This document shows, one piece after another, positions 8,268-15,792 of a DNA stretch of 64,000 nucleotides (position 1 is its first letter; every line of letters starts with the position of its first letter). The translations under genes and the position numbers were made by a program. Source of the stretch: Arthrobacter cheniae (GTDB lineage: Bacteria; Actinomycetota; Actinomycetes; Actinomycetales; Micrococcaceae); assembly GCF_003602275.1 (NCBI RefSeq), contig NZ_QZVT01000002.1, positions 310,001-374,000 on the forward strand, written 5' to 3'. The notes below the pieces were generated by a model. The model was given only the letters and a program-made list of their open reading frames with translations. It was not told where the DNA came from and searched no databases.

Positions 8268-10096
8268 GCCTCGTCCTCCGCGTCGGAGGGTTGCCCGGCC
8301 GGCAATGCCGTGCGCAGCCGGCGGGCGAGCACGCGCAGCGACTCCGCGGGTGTCTGCTGCGCAAGGGGCGCGAGGCAGACCTCGTAGGGCGCACGCTCGT
8401 GGCGGAAAAGCCCTTCGACACGCTCCGACAGGTTCGTGCGTGCCGTGGCGGTCAGGCGACGAACGGCGTCATCGCCGAAGACGGCTTCGAGGAGCTTCTG
8501 ACCCGCGATCGCGGACGCACCAGCGATCCCGATCTCCCCGCCCGTCAATCCCCCGGTCGACGCGAAGACCACCACCATCAGGGCGACGGCAATGCCGTTG
8601 ACACCGAAGGAGAGCATCCGGGCGGTGAAGCGCTTGTCCGCGCCCTCGGCTTGGACGAGCTGGAGAAGGTCCTGCTGCCAGGCTCGGATCTCACCGGCCA
8701 CGGCGGCGGAGAAATCATCGGCCCGCCAGGCGGGCACGCCATGCAGCAACACCGCACCGGCCTGGTCCGAGCGCCACCGTCGCCGCGTCGCCTCATCCGC
8801 CCGGGCGGCCTGCTCGACGATGACGGTCTGCAGTCCGCTCCCGATGGCCTCGGCCACGGTGGACGCCGGTGCCGGCCGACCGGTGAAGAACGCGCTCACA
8901 CGGTCGCGGGCCCAGCCGATCCTCGTCTCGAGTCCCCGCATGAACTCGCCGGTACCGACGAAGTCCTGCCAGCGGGCGAGGACCTCCCCCCGCAGCAGCC
9001 TGCCGTCCTCGGTTGCCGCCAGGACATCCGCCAGGGCGTCCCTGTACGCGCTGTCGACCGCGGCTCGCAGTGCGTCCCCGACGGACTGCTCCTGTTCGGC
9101 GGCAACGGCTATCGCCTCGATGCGAGCCGCCAGGGCGCGCGTGGCACCGCGGACGGTGCGTCGGGCGATGTCGCGGCGCCCCTCGGCGTCCGCCGCCAGC
9201 GCCTGCAGCCAGCGCATGATCGGTTCGACGACATCGGAGGGCAGCATGCGGGAGGCATCGAGCCGCACCTCGGGGATGACGAAGATCGGAGCATGGCCGA
9301 GATTCTCGGCGGCGAGCAGTGTCAGCAGGTCTCCCCGGATCTCCTCCTCGACACCGGGTGGGACACGGTCGAGGACGACCGCGACCAGCACGTCCCGGCG
9401 CCCGGCCTCTGCCAGCAGCTTCCAGGGAACAGCATCCGCATAACGGTTCGCCGTGGTGACGAAGATCCACAGATCCGCCGCAGCGAGGAGCTGTCCAGCG
9501 AGCCTGCGGTTCTCATCGGCGATGGAGTCCACGTCGGGGGCATCGAGCAGGGCGAGGCCCGGCGGCAGGGTCGGCACGGGTCGGAGGAGCAGTGTGTCGG
9601 CGCCGGCGGCCTGATGGAGGCCGGACCGCGGTTCCGAGGTCGACGACGGGATCGAAGGGCTCCCGAACGCGGCTGTCCCCGAGGACGCCTCGACGGGTCC
9701 GTCATCTCCGGCCAGGCGGACCCGGCTCAGTGTCGGCAGGATGCGGGCGTCGTCGAACCAGGCGCCGTCGTCGGGATGATGCAGCAGGAGAGGCTGTCGT
9801 GTAGTGGGCCGGACGGCACCCGCGACGGACACCGACCGTCCCACCAGGGCGTTGACGAGCGTCGATTTCCCTGCACCCGTCGAACCGCCGACGACGGCGA
9901 CCAGGGGCGCGTCCAGGCTGGCCAGACGCGGCAGGATGTAGTCGTTGAGCTGACCGCGCGCCGCCTCGGCGGAGCCGCGCGCCTCGACCGACGTCGGAAG
10001 GGCCAGGGGGAACGCAAGGCACTCCAGTGCCCCGCGTACCTCACGCAGCAGCGAAGGAAGCCCGCGGGCCTCGCCGGCGAGGGAAGGTGCGCTCAT
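8264..10096 (-). CDS. dynamin-like GTPase, partner of the downstream GTPase
   Basis: A 610-residue protein with P-loop GGSTGAGKST at about residues 70-79, switch I threonines in RPTTRQP, and G3 DAPDVDS. The expected NKxD is not recognisable (the corresponding strand ends VLDR), which suggests a divergent or weak guanine specificity. A hydrophobic Ala/Gly-rich stretch near 490-530 may be membrane-active. First gene of a two-gene unit; its last four bases overlap the next start. The ATG at 10096 has no strong ribosome site visible. A role in membrane remodelling or stress is inferred from the family only. Confidence 0.78.
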   Translation of the reverse strand: MSAPSLAGEARGLPSLLREVRGALECLAFPLALPTSVEARGSAEAARGQLNDYILPRLASLDAPLVAVVGGSTGAGKSTLVNALVGRSVSVAGAVRPTTRQPLLLHHPDDGAWFDDARILPTLSRVRLAGDDGPVEASSGTAAFGSPSIPSSTSEPRSGLHQAAGADTLLLRPVPTLPPGLALLDAPDVDSIADENRRLAGQLLAAADLWIFVTTANRYADAVPWKLLAEAGRRDVLVAVVLDRVPPGVEEEIRGDLLTLLAAENLGHAPIFVIPEVRLDASRMLPSDVVEPIMRWLQALAADAEGRRDIARRTVRGATRALAARIEAIAVAAEQEQSVGDALRAAVDSAYRDALADVLAATEDGRLLRGEVLARWQDFVGTGEFMRGLETRIGWARDRVSAFFTGRPAPASTVAEAIGSGLQTVIVEQAARADEATRRRWRSDQAGAVLLHGVPAWRADDFSAAVAGEIRAWQQDLLQLVQAEGADKRFTARMLSFGVNGIAVALMVVVFASTGGLTGGEIGIAGASAIAGQKLLEAVFGDDAVRRLTATARTNLSERVEGLFRHERAPYEVCLAPLAQQTPAESLRVLARRLRTALPAGQPSDAEDEA

Positions 10097-10190
10097 GGCA
10101 CCATCATGCCAGCCAGTGTGCCGGCCGGCCGGAGCTTGCCCGACGACGTCGTTCAGGTATTCTCCCGGGCGCTCGAGAACCGGGCAGGTG

Positions 10191-10224
10191 AACCAGGTGC
10201 CCTTGCCCGGAGTGGCACCTGGTT
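10191..10224. repeat. inverted repeat next to a terminator
   Basis: Perfect 11-bp arms (AACCAGGTGCC and GGCACCTGGTT) around a 12-base spacer. It lies four bases from the larger hairpin at 10229-10267, between the GTPase pair and the tRNA genes. It could be a second terminator or an operator for the GTPase pair. Confidence 0.6.
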
Positions 10225-10228
10225 AAAC

Positions 10229-10267
10229 AGGACGTCCCGGACATCATGATGATGTCCGGGACGTCCT
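10229..10267 (-). terminator. long hairpin downstream of tRNA-Glu
   Basis: A perfect inverted repeat with 19-bp arms and a single central base (arm AGGACGTCCCGGACATCAT). On the minus strand it starts 22 bases after the end of tRNA-Glu and is followed by GTTTAACC, so it most likely ends the tRNA transcript. The absence of a long T tract is common in this group. Confidence 0.7.
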
Positions 10268-10288
10268 CTGTGTCCGTGAGGACCGCTG

Positions 10289-10361
10289 TGACCCCAGCGG
10301 GATTCGAACCCGCGTTACCGCCGTGAGAGGGCAGCGTACTAGGCCGCTATACGATGGGGCC
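10289..10361 (-). tRNA. tRNA-Glu (anticodon CTC)
   Basis: The minus strand folds into a full cloverleaf: acceptor arms GGCCCCA and TGGGGTC with discriminator A, anticodon stem CTGCC/GGCGG with loop CTCTCAC, and T-arm containing GGTTCGAATCC. The loop reads anticodon CTC for glutamate. No CCA is encoded. It lies 68 bases downstream of tRNA-Gln, on the same strand as gltX. Confidence 0.96.
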
Positions 10362-10429
10362 AGTACTTTTTCTTGCTACTTCCTGCTTTTTCCTACTTGT
10401 GCCATCCCGTCCGTGAGGACCGGAGTGCG

Positions 10430-10501
10430 CTGGGGTACCAGGACTCGAACCTAGAATGTTGGTACCAGAAACCAGTGTGTTGCCAATTACACCATACCCC
10501 A
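10430..10501 (-). tRNA. tRNA-Gln (anticodon CTG)
   Basis: The minus strand shows acceptor arms TGGGGTA and TACCCCA with discriminator G, anticodon loop TTCTGGT giving CTG (glutamine), and T-arm GGTTCGAGTCC. The weak U1-A72 pair is characteristic of tRNA-Gln. No CCA is encoded. Confidence 0.96.
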
Positions 10502-10570
10502 ATGGCGCTTTTCGAAGCCCTGATCGTGCTGGGATCCGCTCGCGTATCCGCTCCGCGCCGAGAAATAACT

Positions 10571-11389
10571 TTACCGGACGGAGGGCAGGAACTGCAAAAC
10601 GGCTTCCAGCCCGGCGATACGCGGCACTGCCGCCGCGTCCTCCACGACTGGTTCACCTGCAGCACCCTGGTATCCCGCAGCCGTCCCCCCGTCCGCAGCC
10701 GGGTCAGGGCCGGGCCCGCCGCCCCGGCCTGCCCGGTCCAGCCATACGCCGACCAGCCCGGCGTTCCTCGCCCCGACCGCGTCGATCTCACGGTTGTCGC
10801 CTACATAGAGGGTCCTGGCTGGCAGGGTGCCGAGGAGCCTGGCACCCTCCAGGTAGATCGCCGGATCGGGCTTCGCGACGCCGACGGTGTCGATGCCGAC
10901 TAGGATCCCGATCCGACCCAGTCCGGCGCGATTCAGCTTCGCGCGTTGGTAGTCGTGCACATTGTTGCTCACGGCGCCGTACGGTATGCCCCGCGCGTCG
11001 AGGTCGTCCAGCAACGGCCCGACGTCGTCGTAGGCCCGGAAGTGGAGCGGGAGCGTCTGCTCGTATTCGCGCACCCATGCCTCGGCCACGTGCCCCAGGA
11101 AGGGCTCGGGCGTGAATGCAGCCCTGGCGTGCCGGACTCGGTGGACGCGCTGCTCCTCGAAAGTCAGTTCCCCGGCGAGGAAACGATCGTAGTGCCGTTG
11201 CGGATCGGTGGTGTACATCGCCTTATAGCGCACCCAGTCGTCGTCACCGAGGTGGCTCAGCGCCGGATCGGGGACGGACTGGAGGGTGTGCCCCATCGCC
11301 TGTTCGAGATCCACGAGCGTGTCGTCGATGTCGAACAGCACCCCGTCGGCCACGCTGGCCTCCTGTCCCGCCTGGTCAGCGTCGGACAC
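10571..11389 (-). CDS. HAD-superfamily hydrolase
   Basis: A 272-residue HAD phosphatase: motif I FDIDDTLVD near residue 20, motif II VSNN about 145, motif III KPDP about 175, motif IV GDNREIDAVGA about 200. The cap between motifs I and II is helical (subfamily IA). Substrate is unknown; phosphoglycolate-like and nucleotidase roles are common for such proteins. The chosen GTG at 11389 is three bases after the gltX stop, so the two genes form a unit. The C-terminal 60 residues are Gly/Ala/Pro-rich and lack family similarity that I can see. Confidence 0.82.
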   Translation of the reverse strand: MSDADQAGQEASVADGVLFDIDDTLVDLEQAMGHTLQSVPDPALSHLGDDDWVRYKAMYTTDPQRHYDRFLAGELTFEEQRVHRVRHARAAFTPEPFLGHVAEAWVREYEQTLPLHFRAYDDVGPLLDDLDARGIPYGAVSNNVHDYQRAKLNRAGLGRIGILVGIDTVGVAKPDPAIYLEGARLLGTLPARTLYVGDNREIDAVGARNAGLVGVWLDRAGRGGGPGPDPAADGGTAAGYQGAAGEPVVEDAAAVPRIAGLEAVLQFLPSVR

Positions 11390-11392
11390 CCC

Positions 11393-12901
11393 TCAGTCCA
11401 CCGTCGCACACAGGGCGCGTACCCGTGCGATCGAAGATTCCCGTCCCAGGATCACCATGGATTCGAACAGCGGCGGGGAGATCCTGCGTCCCGAGATCGC
11501 GGTGCGGACGGGGCCGAAGGCGACCCTCGGCTTGAGGCCGAGAGTATCGACCAGGGCAAGTCGCAGCGCCGCCTGAAGCGCCTCCGCATCCCAGGCCTCG
11601 CAGCCCTCTAGCGCCTCCAGCGTTGCATCGAGGACCTCGGCCAGGTTCTCCGGCAGACCCTTCCGGGCGTCGTCGGCGATGTCGACGGCGTCGTCGGCCT
11701 TGAAGAGGAAGCCGATCATCTCGGGGGCTTCACCGAGGAGTGTGATGCGCTCCTGGATCAACGGCGCGGCCGCCGCGATGACGCGAAGCTCCTCGACCGT
11801 GGGTTCTTCGCCGATGACGCCGGCGGCAGCGAGGTAGGGCAGGAGGCGGCTGCGGAACTCTGCGGGGTCGAGCAGCCGGACGTGGGTGCCGTTGATGGCC
11901 TCGGCCTTCTTGAGGTCGAACCGGGCGGGGTTGGCCAGGACGTCACGCACGTCGAACTTCTCGACCAGCTGCTCGACCGAGAAGATGTCCTCGTCTGCCG
12001 ACATGCTCCAGCCGAGGAGCGACAGGTAGTTGAGCAGTCCCTCGCGGATGAAGCCGCGCTCCCGGTGCAGGAACAGGTTGGACTCGGGATCACGCTTGGA
12101 CAGCTTCTTATTGCCCTGGCCCACCACGTACGGCAGGTGGCCGAAGAGCGGCATGTATTTCGCGACGCCGATATCGATCAACGCGCGGTACAACGCCACC
12201 TGGCGTGGAGTGGAGGACAGCAGGTCTTCGCCGCGAAGGACATGCGTGATGCCCATGAGCGCGTCGTCGACCGGGTTGACGAGGGTGTAGAGCGGCGCCC
12301 CGTTCGCCCGCACGACGGCGAAGTCCGGAACACTGCCCGCGCGGAAGGTGATGTCGCCGCGGACCAGGTCGGTGAAGGTGATGTCCTCGTCGGGCATCAG
12401 GAGGCGCAGGACCGCCGGTCTGCCCGCAGCACGGAACGCGTTCTTCTGTTCCTCGGTGAGGGTGCGGTCGTGGTTGTCGTAGCCGAGCTTGACGTCGCGA
12501 CCGGCCGCCCGATGGCGCTCCTCGACCTCCTCCGGCGTCGAGAAGGACTCGTAGAGATGGCCGGCCTCCGTGAGCCGCGTGATGACATCCCTGTAGAGCT
12601 CGCCGCGCTGGGACTGGCGGTAGGGGCCGTGCGGTCCGCCGACCTCCACGCCCTCGTCCCAGTCGATGCCCAGCCAGGTCATCGCTTCCAGGAGCTGCAG
12701 GTAGCTCTCCTCGCTGTCACGGGCGGCATCCGTGTCCTCGATACGGAAAATGAGTTTTCCGCCGGTGTGGCGCGCGTAGGCCCAGTTGAACAGCGCGGTC
12801 CTGATGAGCCCGACATGCGGCGTGCCCGTTGGTGACGGGCAGAATCTGACCCGGACGGGCGTGGCATCGGTGACGATGGGGAGGTCTGCGGCAGTAGTCA
12901 T
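11393..12901 (-). CDS. gltX: glutamyl-tRNA synthetase
   Basis: A 502-residue class I synthetase that charges tRNA-Glu. The HIGH-type motif is in [20 protein letters not shown] and the KMSKS-type motif is [11 protein letters not shown]. Length and order match bacterial GluRS. Most actinobacteria lack GlnRS and use a non-discriminating GluRS plus GatCAB, so this enzyme probably also charges tRNA-Gln. Remarkably, genes for both tRNAs lie just downstream on the same strand. ATG 12901. Confidence 0.97.
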   Translation of the reverse strand: MTTAADLPIVTDATPVRVRFCPSPTGTPHVGLIRTALFNWAYARHTGGKLIFRIEDTDAARDSEESYLQLLEAMTWLGIDWDEGVEVGGPHGPYRQSQRGELYRDVITRLTEAGHLYESFSTPEEVEERHRAAGRDVKLGYDNHDRTLTEEQKNAFRAAGRPAVLRLLMPDEDITFTDLVRGDITFRAGSVPDFAVVRANGAPLYTLVNPVDDALMGITHVLRGEDLLSSTPRQVALYRALIDIGVAKYMPLFGHLPYVVGQGNKKLSKRDPESNLFLHRERGFIREGLLNYLSLLGWSMSADEDIFSVEQLVEKFDVRDVLANPARFDLKKAEAINGTHVRLLDPAEFRSRLLPYLAAAGVIGEEPTVEELRVIAAAAPLIQERITLLGEAPEMIGFLFKADDAVDIADDARKGLPENLAEVLDATLEALEGCEAWDAEALQAALRLALVDTLGLKPRVAFGPVRTAISGRRISPPLFESMVILGRESSIARVRALCATVD

Positions 12902-12975
12902 GATGGTTTCAGTCTACGTGGGGCCCCCTGGCCGGGCGCGCCGCCGGGGCGCCTCCGCCCCGACGATGCAACCTG

Positions 12976-13749
12976 TCAGCGGCGGGCTGGGTTGGACAGC
13001 CGTCCGATGCCTTCGATGTCGACGTCGAATCGCTGGCCATCCGTGATCATGCCTACTCCGGCGGGCGTGCCGGTGAGGATGATGTCGCCGGGCAGCAGGG
13101 TGAAGGCCTGTGACACGTAGGCCACGAGTTCACGGGCCCCCCAGATCATGTCGCTGGTGGAGCCGTCCTGGCGGAGGTCACCGTCGAGCGAGCCCCGGAC
13201 GCGGAGGTTCTCGGGGTCGAGGTCGGTCTCGATCCAGGGGCCGATCGGGCAGGACGTATCGAAGCCCTTCGCCCGCGCCCACTGGTCGTCGGTCTTCTGC
13301 ACATCACGCGCGGTGAGGTCATTGGCGCAGGTGTAGCCGAAGACGACGTCGTCGACCCGCTCCAGCGGGACGTCCTTGCAGATCCGGCCGATGACGACGG
13401 CCAGTTCGGCCTCGTAGGAGATCTGGTCGGAGAAGGACGGCAGCATGATGGGGTCACCAGGGCCGACGACGGAGGTGTTGGGCTTGAGGAACATCAACGG
13501 CGCAGCCGGAGTCTCACTGCCCATCTCCTGGATGTGGTCGGCGTAGTTCCGTCCGATACCCACGACCTTGCTACGCGGAATGACGGGTGCCAGCAGGCGT
13601 ACGTCCTCCAGGGCATGACGTACGCCGGTGAGCTGGACGCCGTTGTAGAAGGGGTCGCCGTTGATGACAGCGACCTCCTCGCTTCCGGCCGGGCCTTCGA
13701 CGACGCCGAAGGTAGGGTCATCATTTACGACAAAGCGTGCAATTCGCAT
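12976..13749 (-). CDS. fumarylacetoacetate hydrolase-family protein
   Basis: A 257-residue FAH-fold enzyme. The signature GIGRNYADHIQEMG about residue 65, the metal-binding YEAELAVVIG (Glu residues) about 115, and the TGTPAGVG motif near the C-terminus are all present. Members are Mg-dependent acylpyruvases, decarboxylases or isomerases acting on beta-diketo or 2-hydroxy-dienoate substrates; the substrate here is unknown. It stands 74 bases downstream of no coupled gene: gltX begins its own unit after it. ATG 13749. Confidence 0.88.
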   Translation of the reverse strand: MRIARFVVNDDPTFGVVEGPAGSEEVAVINGDPFYNGVQLTGVRHALEDVRLLAPVIPRSKVVGIGRNYADHIQEMGSETPAAPLMFLKPNTSVVGPGDPIMLPSFSDQISYEAELAVVIGRICKDVPLERVDDVVFGYTCANDLTARDVQKTDDQWARAKGFDTSCPIGPWIETDLDPENLRVRGSLDGDLRQDGSTSDMIWGARELVAYVSQAFTLLPGDIILTGTPAGVGMITDGQRFDVDIEGIGRLSNPARR

Positions 13750-13815
13750 GCCGCTAAGAGTAGCCTGAGCCGCTGCATCCGAACGCGGTCGCCGTCGCGG
13801 AGCCCGGTGCCGCTG

Positions 13816-13868
13816 GGCAAAGAAATACCGCGGGCACTCCCTCCCCAGAACGAGGGTGCCCGCGGTAT
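13816..13868 (-). terminator. intrinsic terminator of the small exported peptide gene
   Basis: Perfect 13-bp arms (ATACCGCGGGCAC and GTGCCCGCGGTAT) around a 17-base loop at 13838-13854 or so. On the minus strand the stem is followed by TTTCTTTG. It begins 64 bases after the stop codon of the peptide gene and precedes the FAH-family gene on the same strand, so it separates the two. Confidence 0.8.
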
Positions 13869-13931
13869 CAGTACTTCAGGTCGAACTGGTTCTCAGCTGC
13901 CTGACCAATCGTCAGGATTTACTGAAGAAAC

Positions 13932-14072
13932 TCAGTACGGCCAGGATCCAACGCGGTCGGTGGAGGAAATCGGAGCAACGGTACCCGACTTTGCTGGGGC
14001 AGCATTGGCTGCTGCGGCGCCACCAGTGACGAGGAAGGTAGCAAGGATAAGTGCGGAGGTGATGCGCTTCAT
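13932..14072 (-). CDS. 46-residue exported peptide precursor
   Basis: A short frame starting at ATG 14072 with AAAGGA eight bases upstream. The product begins MKRITSALIL, continues as a hydrophobic Ala/Gly-rich stretch, and has a likely signal peptidase site after ANA (residue 24). The mature part would be about 22 residues, ending DRVGSWPY. Codon use is normal for the organism and the gene has its own terminator, so I regard it as real. It is divergent from the TPR protein at 14281. A short secreted propeptide next to a TPR protein resembles Phr/Rap-type or RRNPP peptide-receptor pairs. Alternatives are a small cell-wall peptide or a stray exported remnant. Function is unknown. Confidence 0.65.
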   Translation of the reverse strand: MKRITSALILATFLVTGGAAAANAAPAKSGTVAPISSTDRVGSWPY

Positions 14073-14280
14073 AGCGGTGTCCTTTGGGAGCGATTGACGG
14101 AAACGACGAAGGCCGCCTATTACCACGAGCGACTCTACAATCATCCTAAGCCACACCAGTCACTTCCGTAACATCCTTTGAGCAATTCCTACAAAGAATT
14201 TTTCGACGAGTGGTTCCGAAGGGCGAAAACCCGTCTAATTGGACGAGCAGCCCGATCAACGCGGAAAGCCGAAGGTGTGC

Positions 14281-15321
14281 ATGAGTTACAGGGAAGCTGC
14301 AGGCGAGCGATTGTTACTTGAGTTGCGTGCCCGCGATGCATGGAACCAGCGCGCCTACGAGGCAGCTCAGAAGCTCGCTGAGGAACTGGCGGCGGCAGCC
14401 GCGCAGGATGGCGACGACCTCGGCTGGTGGAACGCGACGTTCCTGAGCGGAGAATGCCTCCGCAAGCGGGGCCTCATGGAGGAGTCCCGGTCCGTCGCGG
14501 ACGAATTGGCTGCGCATCCTCTGACAACGCAATCAAAGGCGTTGAGTGCGCGGGTTTTCACCCTACGGGCCTTCGCGCTTCAAGGCCGCGGTAATCTCGC
14601 CGAAGCTGTGGATGCAGCCCGGTCCGCGGTACGCGATGCAGAAGCAGCGCCTGAACAGGTCACAATATGGGTCGAGGCGCAAAATGCCCTGATCGCTGCG
14701 CTCGCTGAGAGCGGCAGGCTGGAGGACGCCTGGAATGAGTGCCTCGCTCTTGCAGAGTTGCTGTCGAAGGAGCCGAACAGCCAGACGAGCGGCCTTGGGT
14801 ACTGGGCCATCGGCAACGTCGCCTTCCTTCTCAAGCGCATCAGCGAGGGGGTGGATTATCACCAGCTGGCAGCGAAGAACCTCTCCCCCACAAATGACCT
14901 AGACCTGTGGGCGCGATTCAACCGCGGCTCCGCGGATTTCCGCCTCGCAGCCGGAATCATCGAACCCGAAACCCTCGAATGCATCGAGCGAGCGGAACTC
15001 GCGAGCTCGATCGTCGGAGGGACGGAACGTGATCGCCTCGAACTGAAACTGATTCGCGCGCAGTGGCTCGTCCTCACGGGACAGTTCGAGGCCGCCGGTA
15101 AACAACTCACAGAAATCATCGACAAGAAGCACTTGTTGGCCTCGCATGTCGCCGCCCAGGCCCATTTCCTTCAGGGACAGGCGTTGGCCGGCTCTACCAG
15201 CAGCGCAGACGCCCTTGCCGACCTCAGGCTGAGTGAAGAGCTCTTCCTGCAGTCAGGTGCTGATGACAGAGCAACCACTGCCAGGGCTCTCATCGAGACC
15301 ATTCAGCAGCCACAAAGCTGA
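14281..15321 (+). CDS. TPR-repeat protein, possible peptide receptor
   Basis: A 346-residue, almost wholly helical soluble protein with degenerate tetratricopeptide repeats: helix pairs are seen around residues 10-45, 70-110, 115-150, 165-200 and 250-330 (for example LRAFALQGRGNLAEAVDAAR and GYWAIGNVAFLLKRISEGVDY). There is no N-terminal helix-turn-helix and no signal peptide. Start ATG 14281 has GAAGG five bases upstream; a TTG at 14239 would add 14 residues. Codon use differs from neighbours: TTG-TTA-CTT leucines near the start include TTA, very rare in this genome type, hinting at transfer. The divergent exported peptide gene suggests a receptor role; otherwise a scaffold of unknown partner. 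Confidence 0.7.
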   Translation: MSYREAAGERLLLELRARDAWNQRAYEAAQKLAEELAAAAAQDGDDLGWWNATFLSGECLRKRGLMEESRSVADELAAHPLTTQSKALSARVFTLRAFALQGRGNLAEAVDAARSAVRDAEAAPEQVTIWVEAQNALIAALAESGRLEDAWNECLALAELLSKEPNSQTSGLGYWAIGNVAFLLKRISEGVDYHQLAAKNLSPTNDLDLWARFNRGSADFRLAAGIIEPETLECIERAELASSIVGGTERDRLELKLIRAQWLVLTGQFEAAGKQLTEIIDKKHLLASHVAAQAHFLQGQALAGSTSSADALADLRLSEELFLQSGADDRATTARALIETIQQPQS

Positions 15322-15792
15322 ACCGGCACAAGCGATTGAAAGTCAAGGGGAATTCGCGGCAACACCCTTGCCCTGATCTCCGCCGCGCCTGACGTAGCGT
15401 CTTCTTCAGGCCCCGACCGGGCTGGGCGTTTTCCCCCATTACTCCCACCCCGATCGGGGCTTTTCCACGCTCGCGTCCTCCGGGCGAAATTGAGGCTATC
15501 TTGACGCGCCGACAGGCCTGCGATGAAGCGTCCCGGTGCTAGTGTTTTCCCGTCAGGTAGCCGATGGCGCGATGCTCGCCGTTCATCTGCTTCCGGCTGG
15601 ATCAAGCACGCAGGTCCGGATCCAATCCATTCATTCATTCGGCGACGGCTCGGGGGTAGGGCGCCATGACGAGGGCTTCCTCCTGCAGCATCTCCCGTGT
15701 AGGGCTTGTCCCCTGGTTGCTCCTTCCGACCGCGGGCGCCGCTGACGTGACCACACCCGGATTCCTGCCCTCCGGAATGTACGCTGGGACCG
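15322..15792. other. gene-free interval with a possible terminator
   Basis: No coding frame is convincing in this 471-bp interval. Around 15408-15463 the segments GCCCCGA and TCGGGGC can pair, with CTTTTCC following, and CCCCGATCGGGG is itself a palindrome; this is a plausible terminator for the TPR gene. The remainder should hold the promoter of the GGDEF-EAL gene, but no clear -35/-10 pair is visible. Confidence 0.45.

Noticed and set aside
8234..10249. A 671-codon open frame on the plus strand opposite the GTPase gene
   Set aside because: It is antisense to two recognisable GTPases, has biased composition (Asp/Gly/Arg) and no family pattern. High-GC antisense frames commonly stay open.
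14239..14280. TTG 14239 as the start of the TPR gene
   Set aside because: ATG 14281 has a properly spaced GAAGG, while the TTG has none.
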